A stretch of 64,000 nt of DNA from Mesorhizobium sp. DCY119 (GCF_003590645.1 NZ_CP031834.1:4216501-4280500), one strand, 5' to 3'; positions 36,703-46,456 are shown, counted from the stretch's first letter. Translations and numbers: made by a program. Notes: generated from the sequence alone by a model not told the origin.

Positions 36703-37722
36703 TCAGCGCCAACCCATCGCCGGGGCAACATGGGTCATGATGGCCTCGATGACATGTGCGTTGTAGTCGACGCCGAGCTGGTTGGGGACGGTCAAAAGCA
36801 GTGTGTCGGCCTCGGCGATTGCCTCGTCCTTTTTCAGCTGCTCGATGAGAACGTCCGGTTCGGCGGCATAGCTGCGGCCAAACACGGCGCGTGTGTCGGC
36901 CTCGATATAGCCGAAATGATCCTCGCTCTCGTCGCCGCCGAAATAGGCGCGGTCGCGGTCGTCCATCAGCGCGAAGATGCTGCGGCTGATCGAAACCCGC
37001 GGTTCGCGCTCGTGTCCTGCCGCCTTCCACGCGGCGCGGAAGGCGCGGATCTGATCGGCCTGCTGGATATGAAGGGGCTTTCCGCTCTCATCGAATTTGA
37101 GCGTCGAGCTCTGCAGGTTCATCCCCGCTGCAGCCGCCCATTCCGCGGTGGCGTTGGTGGCAGCGCCCCACCAGATCCGGTCGCGCAAGCCCTGCGAGTG
37201 CGGCTCGACACGCAGCAATCCGGGCGGATTTGAAAACATCGGCCGCGGATTTGGCTGTGCAAAGCCCTGCCCGCGCAGCACTTCCAGGAATACCTCGGCA
37301 TGGCGCCTGGCCATGTCGATGTCAGTCTGGCCCTCAGGCGGGGCGTAACCGAAGTAGCGCCATCCGTCGATCACCTGCTCGGGCGAGCCACGGCTGATAC
37401 CGAGTTGCAGGCGTCCGCCGGCGATCAGATCGGCAGCGCCCGCGTCTTCCGCCATATAGAGCGGATTTTCATAGCGCATGTCGATGACCGCAGTGCCGAT
37501 CTCGATACGGCTGGTCTTCGCGCCGATCGCCGCCAGAAGCGGAAATGGCGAGGCCAACTGGCGGGCAAAGTGATGCACGCGAAAATAGGCGCCGTCCGCA
37601 CCCAATTCCTCCGCGGCGACCGCCAGGTCGATCGACTGCAAAAGGGCATCGGACGCTGACCGCGTCTGCGATTGGGACGAGGGCGACCAATGCCCGAACG
37701 ATAGGAAGCCGATTTTCTTCAT
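36703..37722 (-). CDS. LLM-class flavin-dependent oxidoreductase
   Basis: A luciferase-like monooxygenase-family protein of about 339 residues with a TIM-barrel fold: MKKIGFLSFGHW start, EELGADGAYFRVHHFARQLASPFPLLAAIGAKTSRIEIGTAV-type first half and LGISRGSPEQVIDGWRYFGY in the centre. These enzymes use FMNH2 or F420 to oxygenate or reduce small molecules. ATG 37722 is chosen over a Met 12 codons upstream. It is separated from the SDR gene by 110 bp and may or may not belong to the catabolic locus. Substrate unknown. Confidence 0.85.
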   Translation of the reverse strand: MKKIGFLSFGHWSPSSQSQTRSASDALLQSIDLAVAAEELGADGAYFRVHHFARQLASPFPLLAAIGAKTSRIEIGTAVIDMRYENPLYMAEDAGAADLIAGGRLQLGISRGSPEQVIDGWRYFGYAPPEGQTDIDMARRHAEVFLEVLRGQGFAQPNPRPMFSNPPGLLRVEPHSQGLRDRIWWGAATNATAEWAAAAGMNLQSSTLKFDESGKPLHIQQADQIRAFRAAWKAAGHEREPRVSISRSIFALMDDRDRAYFGGDESEDHFGYIEADTRAVFGRSYAAEPDVLIEQLKKDEAIAEADTLLLTVPNQLGVDYNAHVIEAIMTHVAPAMGWR

Positions 37723-37832
37723 ACCGCGAGGATGTAGCATGTGCGGCTTATGCTGCAATGCAAAGATGCGTCATCAGCCAACATCGCAGCGGTTTTCCAA
37801 AGCGGAAGCGGCGCGAGGTTGGTGCTCTGGCC

Positions 37833-38618
37833 TTACAGGACGCTGCGCAGCATTCCACCGTCGACCCTCAGGGTCGTGCCGGTGATGTAGCTCGCTCTCT
37901 CGCTCGCCAGGAATGCAACGGCGTCCGCGAATTCCTCGGGCTTGCCGTAGCGGCCCATCGGAATGCCGGCGCGCGAGGCTTCGGCCACGGCTTCCGGCGT
38001 GCTGCCGGTGCGGTCTGCGGCTGCCTTGTCGAGCTGGTCTACGCGCGACGTGTGAATGCGGCCCGGAATGACCGAGTTGACCGTGATGCCGTCGGCAGCA
38101 ACCTCGGCTGCGAGCGTCTTTGCCCAACCTAGGATCGACAGGCGCAACGTGTTGGAAATTCCAAGATTGGGGATTGGCTGCACGACGCCCGACGAGACGA
38201 CATTGACGATGCGGCCCCATTTGCGGCTGCGCATGCCCGGCAGCAGGCCAGCCGTGATGCGGAACGGCGCGTTGACCATCGTTTCGAATTGGGCGCGCCA
38301 GACGTCGGCAGCAACACCGGCAATCGCACCGGGCGGAGGACCGCCTCCATTGTTGACGAGAATATCGATGGCACGCGTGCTGATGACCGGAACCCATGCC
38401 TCAAGAGCGGCGGAATCGGAGAGGTCCAGCACCTCGGTATTCACTTCCGAACCGCTCTCTGCGCGGATCGTTTCCGCAGCCGCGTTCAACCGTTCTCCCG
38501 AACGGCCGACCAGCGTGACCGAAGCGCCTTCAAGCGCCAGATTGCGCGCGATGGCAAAGCCAAGTCCCTGGCTGGAACCGAGCACGAGCGCGCTGCGGCC
38601 TTTTATGTTGAGATCCAT
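37833..38618 (-). CDS. SDR-family protein lacking the canonical Tyr-Lys pair
   Basis: A 261-residue short-chain dehydrogenase/reductase fold. The dinucleotide site is ALVLGSSQGLGFAIARNLAL, with VTLVGRSGERL, ILVNNGGGPPPG, GRIVNVVSSGVVQP and a clear C-terminal ITGTTLRVDGGMLRS. In the active-site helix PNLGISNTLRLSILGWAKTLA the positions of the usual Tyr and Lys read Ser/Asn and Arg. The catalytic Ser (VVSSG) remains. It may have altered chemistry. It lies 17 bp downstream of the amidotransferase-domain gene on the same strand, so the two are probably co-transcribed. Confidence 0.85.
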   Translation of the reverse strand: MDLNIKGRSALVLGSSQGLGFAIARNLALEGASVTLVGRSGERLNAAAETIRAESGSEVNTEVLDLSDSAALEAWVPVISTRAIDILVNNGGGPPPGAIAGVAADVWRAQFETMVNAPFRITAGLLPGMRSRKWGRIVNVVSSGVVQPIPNLGISNTLRLSILGWAKTLAAEVAADGITVNSVIPGRIHTSRVDQLDKAAADRTGSTPEAVAEASRAGIPMGRYGKPEEFADAVAFLASERASYITGTTLRVDGGMLRSVL

Positions 38619-38635
38619 TTTTTAAAGTCCCGGTT

Positions 38636-39853
38636 TCAATGCGAGTGAGCGTATTCGCGTGCTGCCGACAGGAAGGCGGACAGCAGCGGATGAGGGTTGT
38701 TTTCGCGCGAGCCAAGTTCGGGATGGCCCTGCATGCCGATGAAGAAGGGATGATCGCGGTCCTCGATCGCATCGACGATGGCGCCGTCGAAACCCGTGGC
38801 GGCGACGCGCAAGCCAGCCTCTTCGAGGTCTTTCACGAGTGCCGGATCCAGCCGGTAGCGATGGTTGTAGTGAGCGGTCGTCGAGGCGGGCAGGATTTCA
38901 GCAAGGCGCGTTTGCGCCGTCACAGCGCTTGCATGCGTTCCGGTCCGGTGTTCCGGCAAGGCACGGCCGTTCGGCCCCTTCTCTCCAGCCATCGGTACGA
39001 AAGTCTTGATCGGCGCTGCCGGATCAGCTTCCGCGAGATTGGCGGTTCCGCGCCCGAACCGACGCCATGCGATCGCCGTCGCCATCGTCTGCATTCCCAG
39101 ACACAGGCCGACAGTCGGAACGCCTGCAGCAAGACCGGCTGCCGCAGCTTCGATCTGCCCGGGAACATTCTTCATCGCCGCACCACCCGGAAGAACCAGG
39201 CCGGTAAGCGAGGCGGGAATTTCAAAATTGCCCGCGTCGCCCAACGCAACGGGATCGATGAACCGGATAGTTAGATTTATCGACAGGCCATCCGCAGCAT
39301 CGGCCAGGCTCGCAAGCGTCGCGGGGTAGACGCTGCGTTGATCCCCTTCGGCGGCGATCAGCCCTATCTCAAGCGGGATACGATTTTCGGAGGCGCTTTC
39401 CGGGCGATCCGTGATCCGCCCGAAACCGTCCCTGCCCGCAAGTGTTTCGCCTTCAACGACAAAGCCGTCGCCGGAGGTTCCTATCGTAACGACCGTTGTT
39501 TCGATCCCTGCATTTTGGGCCGCGCGAACGATGGTGCCCGGAAGCGTCGGATTTCGAAGGTAGTTGGGGTGAATAGGCACGATGATTTCATTCGCGCGCG
39601 CCTCTGCGACGATCTCATCAACGCTTGAAGCCGCACGAGCTGGCGACAGTGTCAGGCGATCGGCCCAATAGAGCCCGCTTGGCCCAAGCCCGCCTGCTGC
39701 GAGCACATGCTGAACCGCATCGGCGTGCAGGCCGGTATCAAAACGAAATTCGGGATAGAGCACCCGGCCACCATGCCGCGCTGCGATCACCGCTGCCGCC
39801 GCGCCATACAGCGCGGGTTCGTCAATCTCATGCGTGACAAGCACCAAACTCAT
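38636..39853 (-). CDS. CTP-synthase-type class I glutamine amidotransferase domain fused to an unrecognised N-terminal domain
   Basis: A 405-residue protein. Residues from about 165 to the end align by motif with the amidotransferase half of CTP synthase: PLEIGLIAAEGDQRSVYPATL, GLVLPGGAAM, the nucleophile block VGLCLGMQTMATAIAWR (Cys near residue 250) and FIGMQGHPELGSRENNPHPLL (His/Glu near residue 375). The first about 160 residues (MSLVLVTHEIDEPALYGAAA onward) do not contain the P-loop synthetase domain of PyrG, and I do not recognise them. It is therefore not a CTP synthase. It may move ammonia to a bound substrate or hydrolyse a gamma-glutamyl amide. Confidence 0.8.
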   Translation of the reverse strand: MSLVLVTHEIDEPALYGAAAAVIAARHGGRVLYPEFRFDTGLHADAVQHVLAAGGLGPSGLYWADRLTLSPARAASSVDEIVAEARANEIIVPIHPNYLRNPTLPGTIVRAAQNAGIETTVVTIGTSGDGFVVEGETLAGRDGFGRITDRPESASENRIPLEIGLIAAEGDQRSVYPATLASLADAADGLSINLTIRFIDPVALGDAGNFEIPASLTGLVLPGGAAMKNVPGQIEAAAAGLAAGVPTVGLCLGMQTMATAIAWRRFGRGTANLAEADPAAPIKTFVPMAGEKGPNGRALPEHRTGTHASAVTAQTRLAEILPASTTAHYNHRYRLDPALVKDLEEAGLRVAATGFDGAIVDAIEDRDHPFFIGMQGHPELGSRENNPHPLLSAFLSAAREYAHSH

Positions 39854-40030
39854 CGGAAACCCTGTAATTCATGATCGCATGCAATCATTCAATATATGCA
39901 CTTCTGCTCACACACGAACAAGCGCTTCTTCATAAGAAATGCTGATTTCACGGCATAATTTGCCGATCGCAGATTGCACAATATAAAAACAATTATACAA
40001 TGTAAAGAAATCGCCACAAGGAATCTGACC
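39854..40030. promoter_or_regulatory. Divergent promoter region, amidotransferase-domain gene / aminotransferase gene
   Basis: A 177-bp AT-rich spacer between two divergent genes. It contains TATACAATG at 39994-40002, the reverse complement of a motif also seen upstream of the GntR gene and near the transporter operon start. This suggests shared control by the local GntR protein, but the motif is short. Confidence 0.45.
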
Positions 40031-41248
40031 GTGCATCCATCGCTTGCTCCCCGCATGAAACTCGTCGGTGCCTCACCGACCGCTGAAATTTCCAACAAGG
40101 TTCGCGCGCTCACGGCAGCAGGCCATTCCGTCATCAATCTCGGCGAAGGCGAGCTCGATTTCGCGACGCCCGAGGCGATCTGCGAAGCGGGCGTCGCAGC
40201 GATCCGCGACGGCGACACGAAGTATACTGCCGTGGCTGGCACCGCCGAGTTGAAAGCTGCGATCCAGCGCAAGTTCGCGCGTGAAAACAGCCTCTCCTAT
40301 GAACCCTCCGAGATAATCGCGGGCGCCGGCGCCAAGCAGCTCATCTTCAACGCGCTTCTGGCAACGCTCGCGTCCGGCGACGAAGTGATCGTGCCTGCTC
40401 CTTACTGGGTTTCCTATCCGGACATGATCCGGCTCGCAGGCGGCGAGCCGGTTATCGTCCAATGCTCTGCAGAGGAAGCCTGGAAAATCACCCCGGCGGC
40501 GCTGTCGGCGGCACTGACCCCGCAGACGAAATGGGTCATCCTCAACTCACCGAACAACCCGACGGGTGCGGTATACAGCTACGCTGAAATGAAGGCGCTG
40601 ACCGACGTTCTGCTAGGCCACGATGGCGTTCTCATAATGGCCGACGACATCTACGAACATGTGCGTTTCGAAGGCGAATTCGCCACGCCCGCCGCAATCG
40701 AACCCGCTTTGAAAGCGCGCGTGCTGACGGTCAATGGGCTGTCGAAGGGATACTCGATGACAGGATGGCGCCTGGGCTATGCCGCAGGTCCGGCCTGGCT
40801 GATCGAGGCGATGCAGGTTCTGCAATCCCAGAGCACCTCCAATCCGAGCTCGATCAGCCAGCGCGCGGCGATCGCGGCACTGGATGGCGGGATCGGCTTC
40901 ATGGCGGACTGGATCGAAACCTTGCGCGAACGGCGCGACATCGTTCTTGCGGCCCTGGGCAAGATCGACGGACTGCACGCGGACACGCCTGAAGGTGCGT
41001 TCTACGTCTTTGCCGACTGCTCCAAGCTGCTCGGCACCGCGCGTCCGGACGGGCGTGTGATAAGTTCCGATCTGGAGTTCGCCTCCTACCTTCTAGAAAC
41101 CGCGCATGTTGGCGTGGTCCATGGCTCGGCTTTCGGCGCGCCGGGGCATGTTCGCATTGCCTATGCCGTCGACACGGAGACTTTGCGTACGGCCTGCGAC
41201 CGTATCGTCAATGCCTGCGCAAAACTGCACGGACGCAACGCCGCCTGA
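40031..41248 (+). CDS. PLP-dependent class I/II aminotransferase (aspartate-aminotransferase-like)
   Basis: A fold-type I aminotransferase of about 405 residues: INLGEGELDFATPEAIC near the start, AGAGAKQLIFNALLA, WVILNSPNNPTGAVYS, MADDIYEHVRFE and the PLP-binding lysine block VNGLSKGYSMTGWRLGYAAG (GLSKxYxMTGWR). It moves an amino group between an amino acid and a 2-oxo acid; the acid substrate is undefined. GTG 40031 follows AAGGA at a good spacing, so the longer in-frame extension upstream (to 39974) is not used. It ends at a strong bidirectional terminator. Confidence 0.9.
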   Translation: MHPSLAPRMKLVGASPTAEISNKVRALTAAGHSVINLGEGELDFATPEAICEAGVAAIRDGDTKYTAVAGTAELKAAIQRKFARENSLSYEPSEIIAGAGAKQLIFNALLATLASGDEVIVPAPYWVSYPDMIRLAGGEPVIVQCSAEEAWKITPAALSAALTPQTKWVILNSPNNPTGAVYSYAEMKALTDVLLGHDGVLIMADDIYEHVRFEGEFATPAAIEPALKARVLTVNGLSKGYSMTGWRLGYAAGPAWLIEAMQVLQSQSTSNPSSISQRAAIAALDGGIGFMADWIETLRERRDIVLAALGKIDGLHADTPEGAFYVFADCSKLLGTARPDGRVISSDLEFASYLLETAHVGVVHGSAFGAPGHVRIAYAVDTETLRTACDRIVNACAKLHGRNAA

Positions 41249-41260
41249 AACCAGGCGCAC

Positions 41261-41298
41261 AAAAAACCCCGGCTACAGCGATGTAGCCGGGGTTTTTT
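41261..41298. terminator. Bidirectional rho-independent terminator
   Basis: A perfect 17-bp stem begins with six A (41261-41277), has a GCGA loop (41278-41281), and ends with six T (41282-41298). The A-run and T-run at both ends make it a terminator for both convergent genes, the aminotransferase (plus) and the DapA-family gene (minus). Confidence 0.95.
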
Positions 41299-41315
41299 GT
41301 TGGGAGTTTTTCGCC

Positions 41316-42239
41316 TTAGGCTGCGAGCGTAACCTGCGTGCGCGTATCGCCGCGCAGCGTCTCCAGAACCTTGGCGATCTCTTCGATCACCGGCTTTTCC
41401 AGATTGCGCAGAGGCGCCCGCACCGAACCGCCGTCGAACCCGCGAAGGTTCATCGCAGCCTTGGTCGTCTGCGGCTGACCGTGCTTGCGCGCCAGTGCGC
41501 GGAACGAGTACCAGATGCGGTGCAGGTCGCGCGCGGTGGCCGCATCGCCCTGTTCCAAAGCACGATAGGTGTCGAGAATGAGCTCCGGCAGCGCGCAGCT
41601 GTTGGTCGAGCTGATGCCGTCGAAACCTGCCATCATCGGCCCGAGGAAAGCGAGATCCGACGCACAGAACAGGCGGATGCGACCGCCGATCCGATTGGCG
41701 ATCTGGTCGATTGCGGTGGGGGTGAGATCACCCTGCTTGACGCCCGCGACATTGTCGATGTCGGCAAGCTGCTCGAGAATGGACGGCGAAAGCGTGATGC
41801 CGATGCCCGGCGCATTGTAGACAAGAATGCCGGTCTTCGACAGCGGCGCCATATCACGGAAGAACGACACGATCTGGCCGTCGGTGACTTCGGAGACGTA
41901 TGGCGGTGTGACCATCGGCAGGCCGCCGAGCTCGCCTGCGAGGCGTGTCAGGTCATTCACGACGCGGATATCCGAATGCGCGCTGCACAGCATCACCGGA
42001 ACACGGTCTCCCGCGACGTTCATGGCATGCCGAAACAGGTCAGCCCGCTCCTCCGTCGACATCGCCGGAAACTCGCCATAGGTGCCGCCGATCAGGATGC
42101 CGTCATAGCCGAGCCCGATGACGCGCTCGATGCTGCGTGCGAAGCCGGCCTTGTCGATATCGCCATTTGCGGTGAACGGCGTGACCGTGATGTTGAAGAT
42201 GCCCTTCAGCCGGGCACGCGTCTCGCTGATGTCTTTCAT
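41316..42239 (-). CDS. Dihydrodipicolinate synthase/N-acetylneuraminate lyase family protein
   Basis: A 307-residue DapA-superfamily TIM barrel. It shows GIFNITVTPFTANGDID, the GGTYGEFPAMSTEER block (the GGTTGE region that binds pyruvate-like carboxylate), the tyrosine in GILVYNAPG and the Schiff-base lysine in VAGVKQGDLTP. Members cleave or form C-C bonds on 2-oxo acids, often in catabolic loci. It is the last gene of the seven-gene minus-strand operon, 24 bp after the M24 gene. The operon context argues against a housekeeping DapA. Confidence 0.88.
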   Translation of the reverse strand: MKDISETRARLKGIFNITVTPFTANGDIDKAGFARSIERVIGLGYDGILIGGTYGEFPAMSTEERADLFRHAMNVAGDRVPVMLCSAHSDIRVVNDLTRLAGELGGLPMVTPPYVSEVTDGQIVSFFRDMAPLSKTGILVYNAPGIGITLSPSILEQLADIDNVAGVKQGDLTPTAIDQIANRIGGRIRLFCASDLAFLGPMMAGFDGISSTNSCALPELILDTYRALEQGDAATARDLHRIWYSFRALARKHGQPQTTKAAMNLRGFDGGSVRAPLRNLEKPVIEEIAKVLETLRGDTRTQVTLAA

Positions 42240-42263
42240 GTTCTTATTCCTGTTTCCTTGACC

Positions 42264-43430
42264 CTAGATTTCCAGAAGCTCGCGCCCGATCGTGCCGAGT
42301 GCGCGGTATCCGGTTTCGGTAACGACGATGGTTTCGCTGACGCCAACGGTGAAGCGGCCGTAGATGCGCAGCGCCGGCGGCAGGTGGAACGTCATGCCCG
42401 GCTGCAATTCGGTCTTCACGCCTGCATTGAGGCTGAGAATTGCGCCCTCGCCCCAGTCCGGCGCAAACGAGATGCCGACGCTGTAGCCCAGTCGCTTGCG
42501 GAAATTGTCGGTGTAGCCGGCAGCGTCGATGACCTTCTGGCAGGCGATGTGCGGGACTTCGCAGGCGACGCCCGGGCGGATGGCATCCAGCGCCACCTGC
42601 AGCGCTTCCTGGCAGGTCTTCATCATGTCGATTGCTTCACGCGGCGGCTTGCCGACCCAGGCCGAGCGCATAAGGGCCGCATGATAGCGATCGTGGCAGG
42701 CTGCCATTTCGAGGAAGGCGGGATCGCCGTCCTCGATCTTGCGGCGACGCCATGTGCCGTGCGGAACGCCGGTGCGTGGCCCCGAGGAAACCAGCGGCTC
42801 CATGCCCATATATTCGGAGCCGGCGGCAATCGCCGCCTGCATCATCGAGGCGACGAGATCGTTTTCCGTCGCGCCCGCGCGCACTGTCGCCAGGCCGGCC
42901 TTCATGCCGGCATCGACATAGCCGGCGGCCTTTTCGAGCTTCTCGACTTCCAACGGAGATTTGATGGCGCGAAGCTTTTCGATAACGCCAGCACCGTCGT
43001 GGATGGTTCCGAGGCGTGCCTGCAGTGTCTCGTAGACGGCAATCGGAAGGAACCAGCCGCGCTTGTCTATCGCGACGCGCTTTGAAGCGAGCCCACGCTT
43101 CTCTATAAGCGCGACGAGGAAACCGACCGGCTCATCGCCGTCCTGATAGACCTCGGCGTCCGAAATGAAGGTGTTGGCGATGAAGTTGAAATATTCGAGC
43201 TGACGGATCACGAATACCGGATCGCCTTCGGCCGGAAGGACCAGCGCCTGGAACGTGTAGTAGCCGGGCGTCTGCTGGCCGGTCAGGTAGAAGATGTTCT
43301 CCGGCCCCGTCACCACCAGCGCATCGATGCCGGCCTCGACCAGATTCTGGCGCGCGCGGGCCTGGCGTGCTTCATACTCTTGCCTGGGAAAGGCGGATTC
43401 CTGTCCCTGCTGAACGCCGATGTTCTTCAC
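42264..43430 (-). CDS. M24 (pita-bread) family hydrolase, creatinase-like, metal ligands lost
   Basis: A 388-residue protein with the two-domain creatinase/prolidase layout: an N-terminal creatinase-like domain (ALVVTGPENIFYLTG, RVAIDKRGWFLP), then a pita-bread domain. Of the five metal ligands of Xaa-Pro peptidases only the last Glu (VGVSETIVVTE) is clearly kept; the others read FLEMAA, YHAALMRS, LGYSVG and HLPPAL. The catalytic-type His (GVPHGTW) and the LGYSVGISFAPDWGEG block resemble metal-free creatinases and related C-N hydrolases. Start is GTG 43430, overlapping the enolase-family stop by 4 nt. Confidence 0.85.
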   Translation of the reverse strand: MKNIGVQQGQESAFPRQEYEARQARARQNLVEAGIDALVVTGPENIFYLTGQQTPGYYTFQALVLPAEGDPVFVIRQLEYFNFIANTFISDAEVYQDGDEPVGFLVALIEKRGLASKRVAIDKRGWFLPIAVYETLQARLGTIHDGAGVIEKLRAIKSPLEVEKLEKAAGYVDAGMKAGLATVRAGATENDLVASMMQAAIAAGSEYMGMEPLVSSGPRTGVPHGTWRRRKIEDGDPAFLEMAACHDRYHAALMRSAWVGKPPREAIDMMKTCQEALQVALDAIRPGVACEVPHIACQKVIDAAGYTDNFRKRLGYSVGISFAPDWGEGAILSLNAGVKTELQPGMTFHLPPALRIYGRFTVGVSETIVVTETGYRALGTIGRELLEI

Positions 43431-44524
43431 TGTCCAAACTCCCTGATGAGACGCGTTTTCGACGCGCCGAATTCCAATCCCAGACCCGGAGACTGCGTGC
43501 CGCTGACGGATCCGTTTTCATATGCGAGACCCGGCGCCGGATCGTTCTCGATGCCGTCCGCGCCATAGAGCTCGGCAAACTGCGGCTGGGCCGCACAAGC
43601 GACGTGCAAGGCGGCCGCCGTCGCCAGACCGCCCTCGTTCATCTGCCCGATCATGAAGGGGATGCCCGCCTCGCGAAGCCGTGTCGCGGCGTTCATCGTG
43701 GGGGCGATGCCACCCATCTTCACCAGCTTGAGATGCGCCCAAAGCTTTCCGCCCGCCACGATGATCGCGTCCACGTCGGATTGGCCGGCGACACTTTCGT
43801 CGAGCATCAAAGGTATGGCGCTCTTGTCGGCGAGTTCGGAAAGTGCCGCCCAGCTGCCGGCAGCGATCGGCTGTTCCACATAGGCAAGGCCGATCGGCGC
43901 AAGTGCCGACAGGTTTTCCAAGGCCTCTTCGAACGTCCACGCGCCGTTGGCGTCGATGGCGAGCTTGATCTTCGACCCAAAACGGGCACGCAGGCTTTCG
44001 AGCCGGGCCATATCTTCGGAAAAGCCGCTGGAGCCGACGCGCACCTTCAGATCGCGAAAGCCGCGCGCGACATAGGCGTCCGCCTGTTCCAGGAAACGCT
44101 CCAACGACGAGATGAAAAGCGTCTGGTTGGTCGCATGACTTACCGGGCGGGCCGCATCGCCGCCCAGCCAATGCGCCAGCGGCAAACCTGCGTGCCGGGA
44201 AACGAGATCGTGCAACGCTCCATCCAGCAGCATCCGCACCGGAGCGCTCACACCTTCCAAGATCGTAGCAGCGGCAAGCAGTGCGTCCGGCTGCCTCGAC
44301 CAATCTATGGTCTCGAAGAACGTGAGCGCTTCCTGCTCGACGGCTTCTTCCGAAAGGCCGTTGAGATAGCCGATGTTGATGCGCACTTCGCCGGTGCCGG
44401 CCACGTCGCCATCATCCAGATGCAGATACAGCGCGTCGAGACCAGACACCGGCCCCGACGATGCCGTGTGCAGCATCAGGCCGCCGCCATAATGCAACAT
44501 CGCGCGATGGAGTGAGGCGCGCAT
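43427..44524 (-). CDS. Enolase-superfamily enzyme (muconate-lactonizing/dipeptide-epimerase-like)
   Basis: A 365-residue TIM-barrel enzyme of the mandelate racemase/MLE type. Metal ligands are visible as KLAIDANGAW (Asp), AYVEQPIAAGSW (Glu) and MLDESVAGQSD (Asp/Glu). The acid/base lysines are LKVRVG in the second strand and LKLVKMGG in the sixth, the MLE subgroup pattern. This subgroup includes cycloisomerases, dipeptide epimerases and N-acylamino-acid racemases. A 3-bp gap separates it from the M20 gene upstream. With an M20 hydrolase next to it, an N-acyl- or dipeptide-type substrate is reasonable, but inferred. Confidence 0.85.
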   Translation of the reverse strand: MRASLHRAMLHYGGGLMLHTASSGPVSGLDALYLHLDDGDVAGTGEVRINIGYLNGLSEEAVEQEALTFFETIDWSRQPDALLAAATILEGVSAPVRMLLDGALHDLVSRHAGLPLAHWLGGDAARPVSHATNQTLFISSLERFLEQADAYVARGFRDLKVRVGSSGFSEDMARLESLRARFGSKIKLAIDANGAWTFEEALENLSALAPIGLAYVEQPIAAGSWAALSELADKSAIPLMLDESVAGQSDVDAIIVAGGKLWAHLKLVKMGGIAPTMNAATRLREAGIPFMIGQMNEGGLATAAALHVACAAQPQFAELYGADGIENDPAPGLAYENGSVSGTQSPGLGLEFGASKTRLIREFGQ

Positions 44525-44527
44525 GTC

Positions 44528-45685
44528 CTATGCCTTGAGCATCGCTTTTGCGACGTCCCTGTAAATCAGGCTCGACGTTATGAACTCGTCCACGGGCACG
44601 AATTCGTCGGGCTTGTGCGCAACCGAAAGGCTTCCCGGTCCGATAACCGTTCCCTGCGCTCCTACCGACCGGAAATGCACGAGGTCGCAACCGCCCTGGA
44701 ACCCGAACGGGCCGGGCTCCGCCGTGCCGTGCGCGCGGCAGGCAGCAAGGCTCGCCTGCACGATCGAAGTGTTTTCATCGGTCTGCGTCGCCGGGCCGGT
44801 GGTCGCCTTGTAGTCGATGATCTCGGCGCGGATACCGAACTTCGTGTGGGCGCGTTCGAGAAGCAGCGCGAATTCCTTCTGGACGGCTTCTTCTTCCTCG
44901 CCTGGAACCATGCGGCGGTCGAGCAGCATGTCGCAGGCGCCGGGCAACACATTGTCGGCATGGCCGCCATTGATGCGTGTAACCGTCAGGCTGGCATTGC
45001 CGACCAGCGGATGCGACTGATGCCGCACATAGTCTTCGTGATACGCCTCGACGATGGTCAGAAACTGAGCAGCCCGGTAGATCGCGTTCTCGCCGAGATG
45101 CGGCGTGCCCGAATGGGCGGTGATGCCGTGAATGCGCACCACCGGCCGCAGGCTTCCCTTATGCGCCGAAAACGTCGCGTTGGAGGTCGGCTCGCCGACG
45201 ACGGCAAAATCGATCTTCGGCTTTGAGGCGGCATAGAACTTCGCACCCTCGCTGGCGATTTCCTCGTCACCGACGAAAACGCCCAGCAGCGTGCCCGACC
45301 AGGACGAACGGTCCTGCGCCAGCATCCGCATCGCCTCGATCATCGAGATGAGCGGGCCCTTGCAGTCGCAAGCGCCGCGACCGAACAGTTTGCCATCGGC
45401 TTCGCGAACCACGAAAGGATCGGACGACCACCCCTCGCCTGCCGGAACCGTGTCCATATGTGTGTTGAAGGCAAAGACCGGGCCCGGGCCGTTTTCGAGC
45501 TTTGCCTCGATGTTGAAGCGGCCCGGCTTGTATTCGGTCGATACCGTTGCGAACCCTTCGGCCTCGAGCAGATTGCGCACATAGACTGCGGCCTCGGCCT
45601 CGTTGCCCGGAGGGTTTTCGGTGCGAATGGCAATCAGTTCGGCGAGCTCACGCTTCATCCGAGCGGCATCTGGTGCGATGGACAT
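44528..45685 (-). CDS. M20-family metallohydrolase (ArgE/DapE-like)
   Basis: A 385-residue M20 hydrolase. Zn-site residues appear in FAFNTHMDTVPAGEGW (His, Asp), GRGACDCKGPLISMIEA (bridging Asp), FVGDEEIASEGAK (catalytic Glu-Glu) and AVVGEPTSNATFSAHKGS, with a dimerisation domain (ITAHSGTPHLGENAIYRA) and a final SVAHKPDEFVPVDEF (last His). These enzymes remove acyl groups from N-acyl amino acids or split dipeptides. The gene lies 21 bp after the ABC ATPase gene in the operon. Confidence 0.92.
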   Translation of the reverse strand: MSIAPDAARMKRELAELIAIRTENPPGNEAEAAVYVRNLLEAEGFATVSTEYKPGRFNIEAKLENGPGPVFAFNTHMDTVPAGEGWSSDPFVVREADGKLFGRGACDCKGPLISMIEAMRMLAQDRSSWSGTLLGVFVGDEEIASEGAKFYAASKPKIDFAVVGEPTSNATFSAHKGSLRPVVRIHGITAHSGTPHLGENAIYRAAQFLTIVEAYHEDYVRHQSHPLVGNASLTVTRINGGHADNVLPGACDMLLDRRMVPGEEEEAVQKEFALLLERAHTKFGIRAEIIDYKATTGPATQTDENTSIVQASLAACRAHGTAEPGPFGFQGGCDLVHFRSVGAQGTVIGPGSLSVAHKPDEFVPVDEFITSSLIYRDVAKAMLKA

Positions 45686-45706
45686 GTGTTGGTTCCGGGC
45701 TGTGGT

Positions 45707-46456
<750 letters not shown>

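Noticed and set aside
38636-39853. Annotation as CTP synthase (PyrG)
   Set aside because: Only the amidotransferase half is present; the synthetase half with its P-loop is absent.
41106-43085. Plus-strand open frame of 659 codons across the DapA and M24 genes
   Set aside because: Antisense shadow of two clearly identified enzymes; no recognisable motifs.
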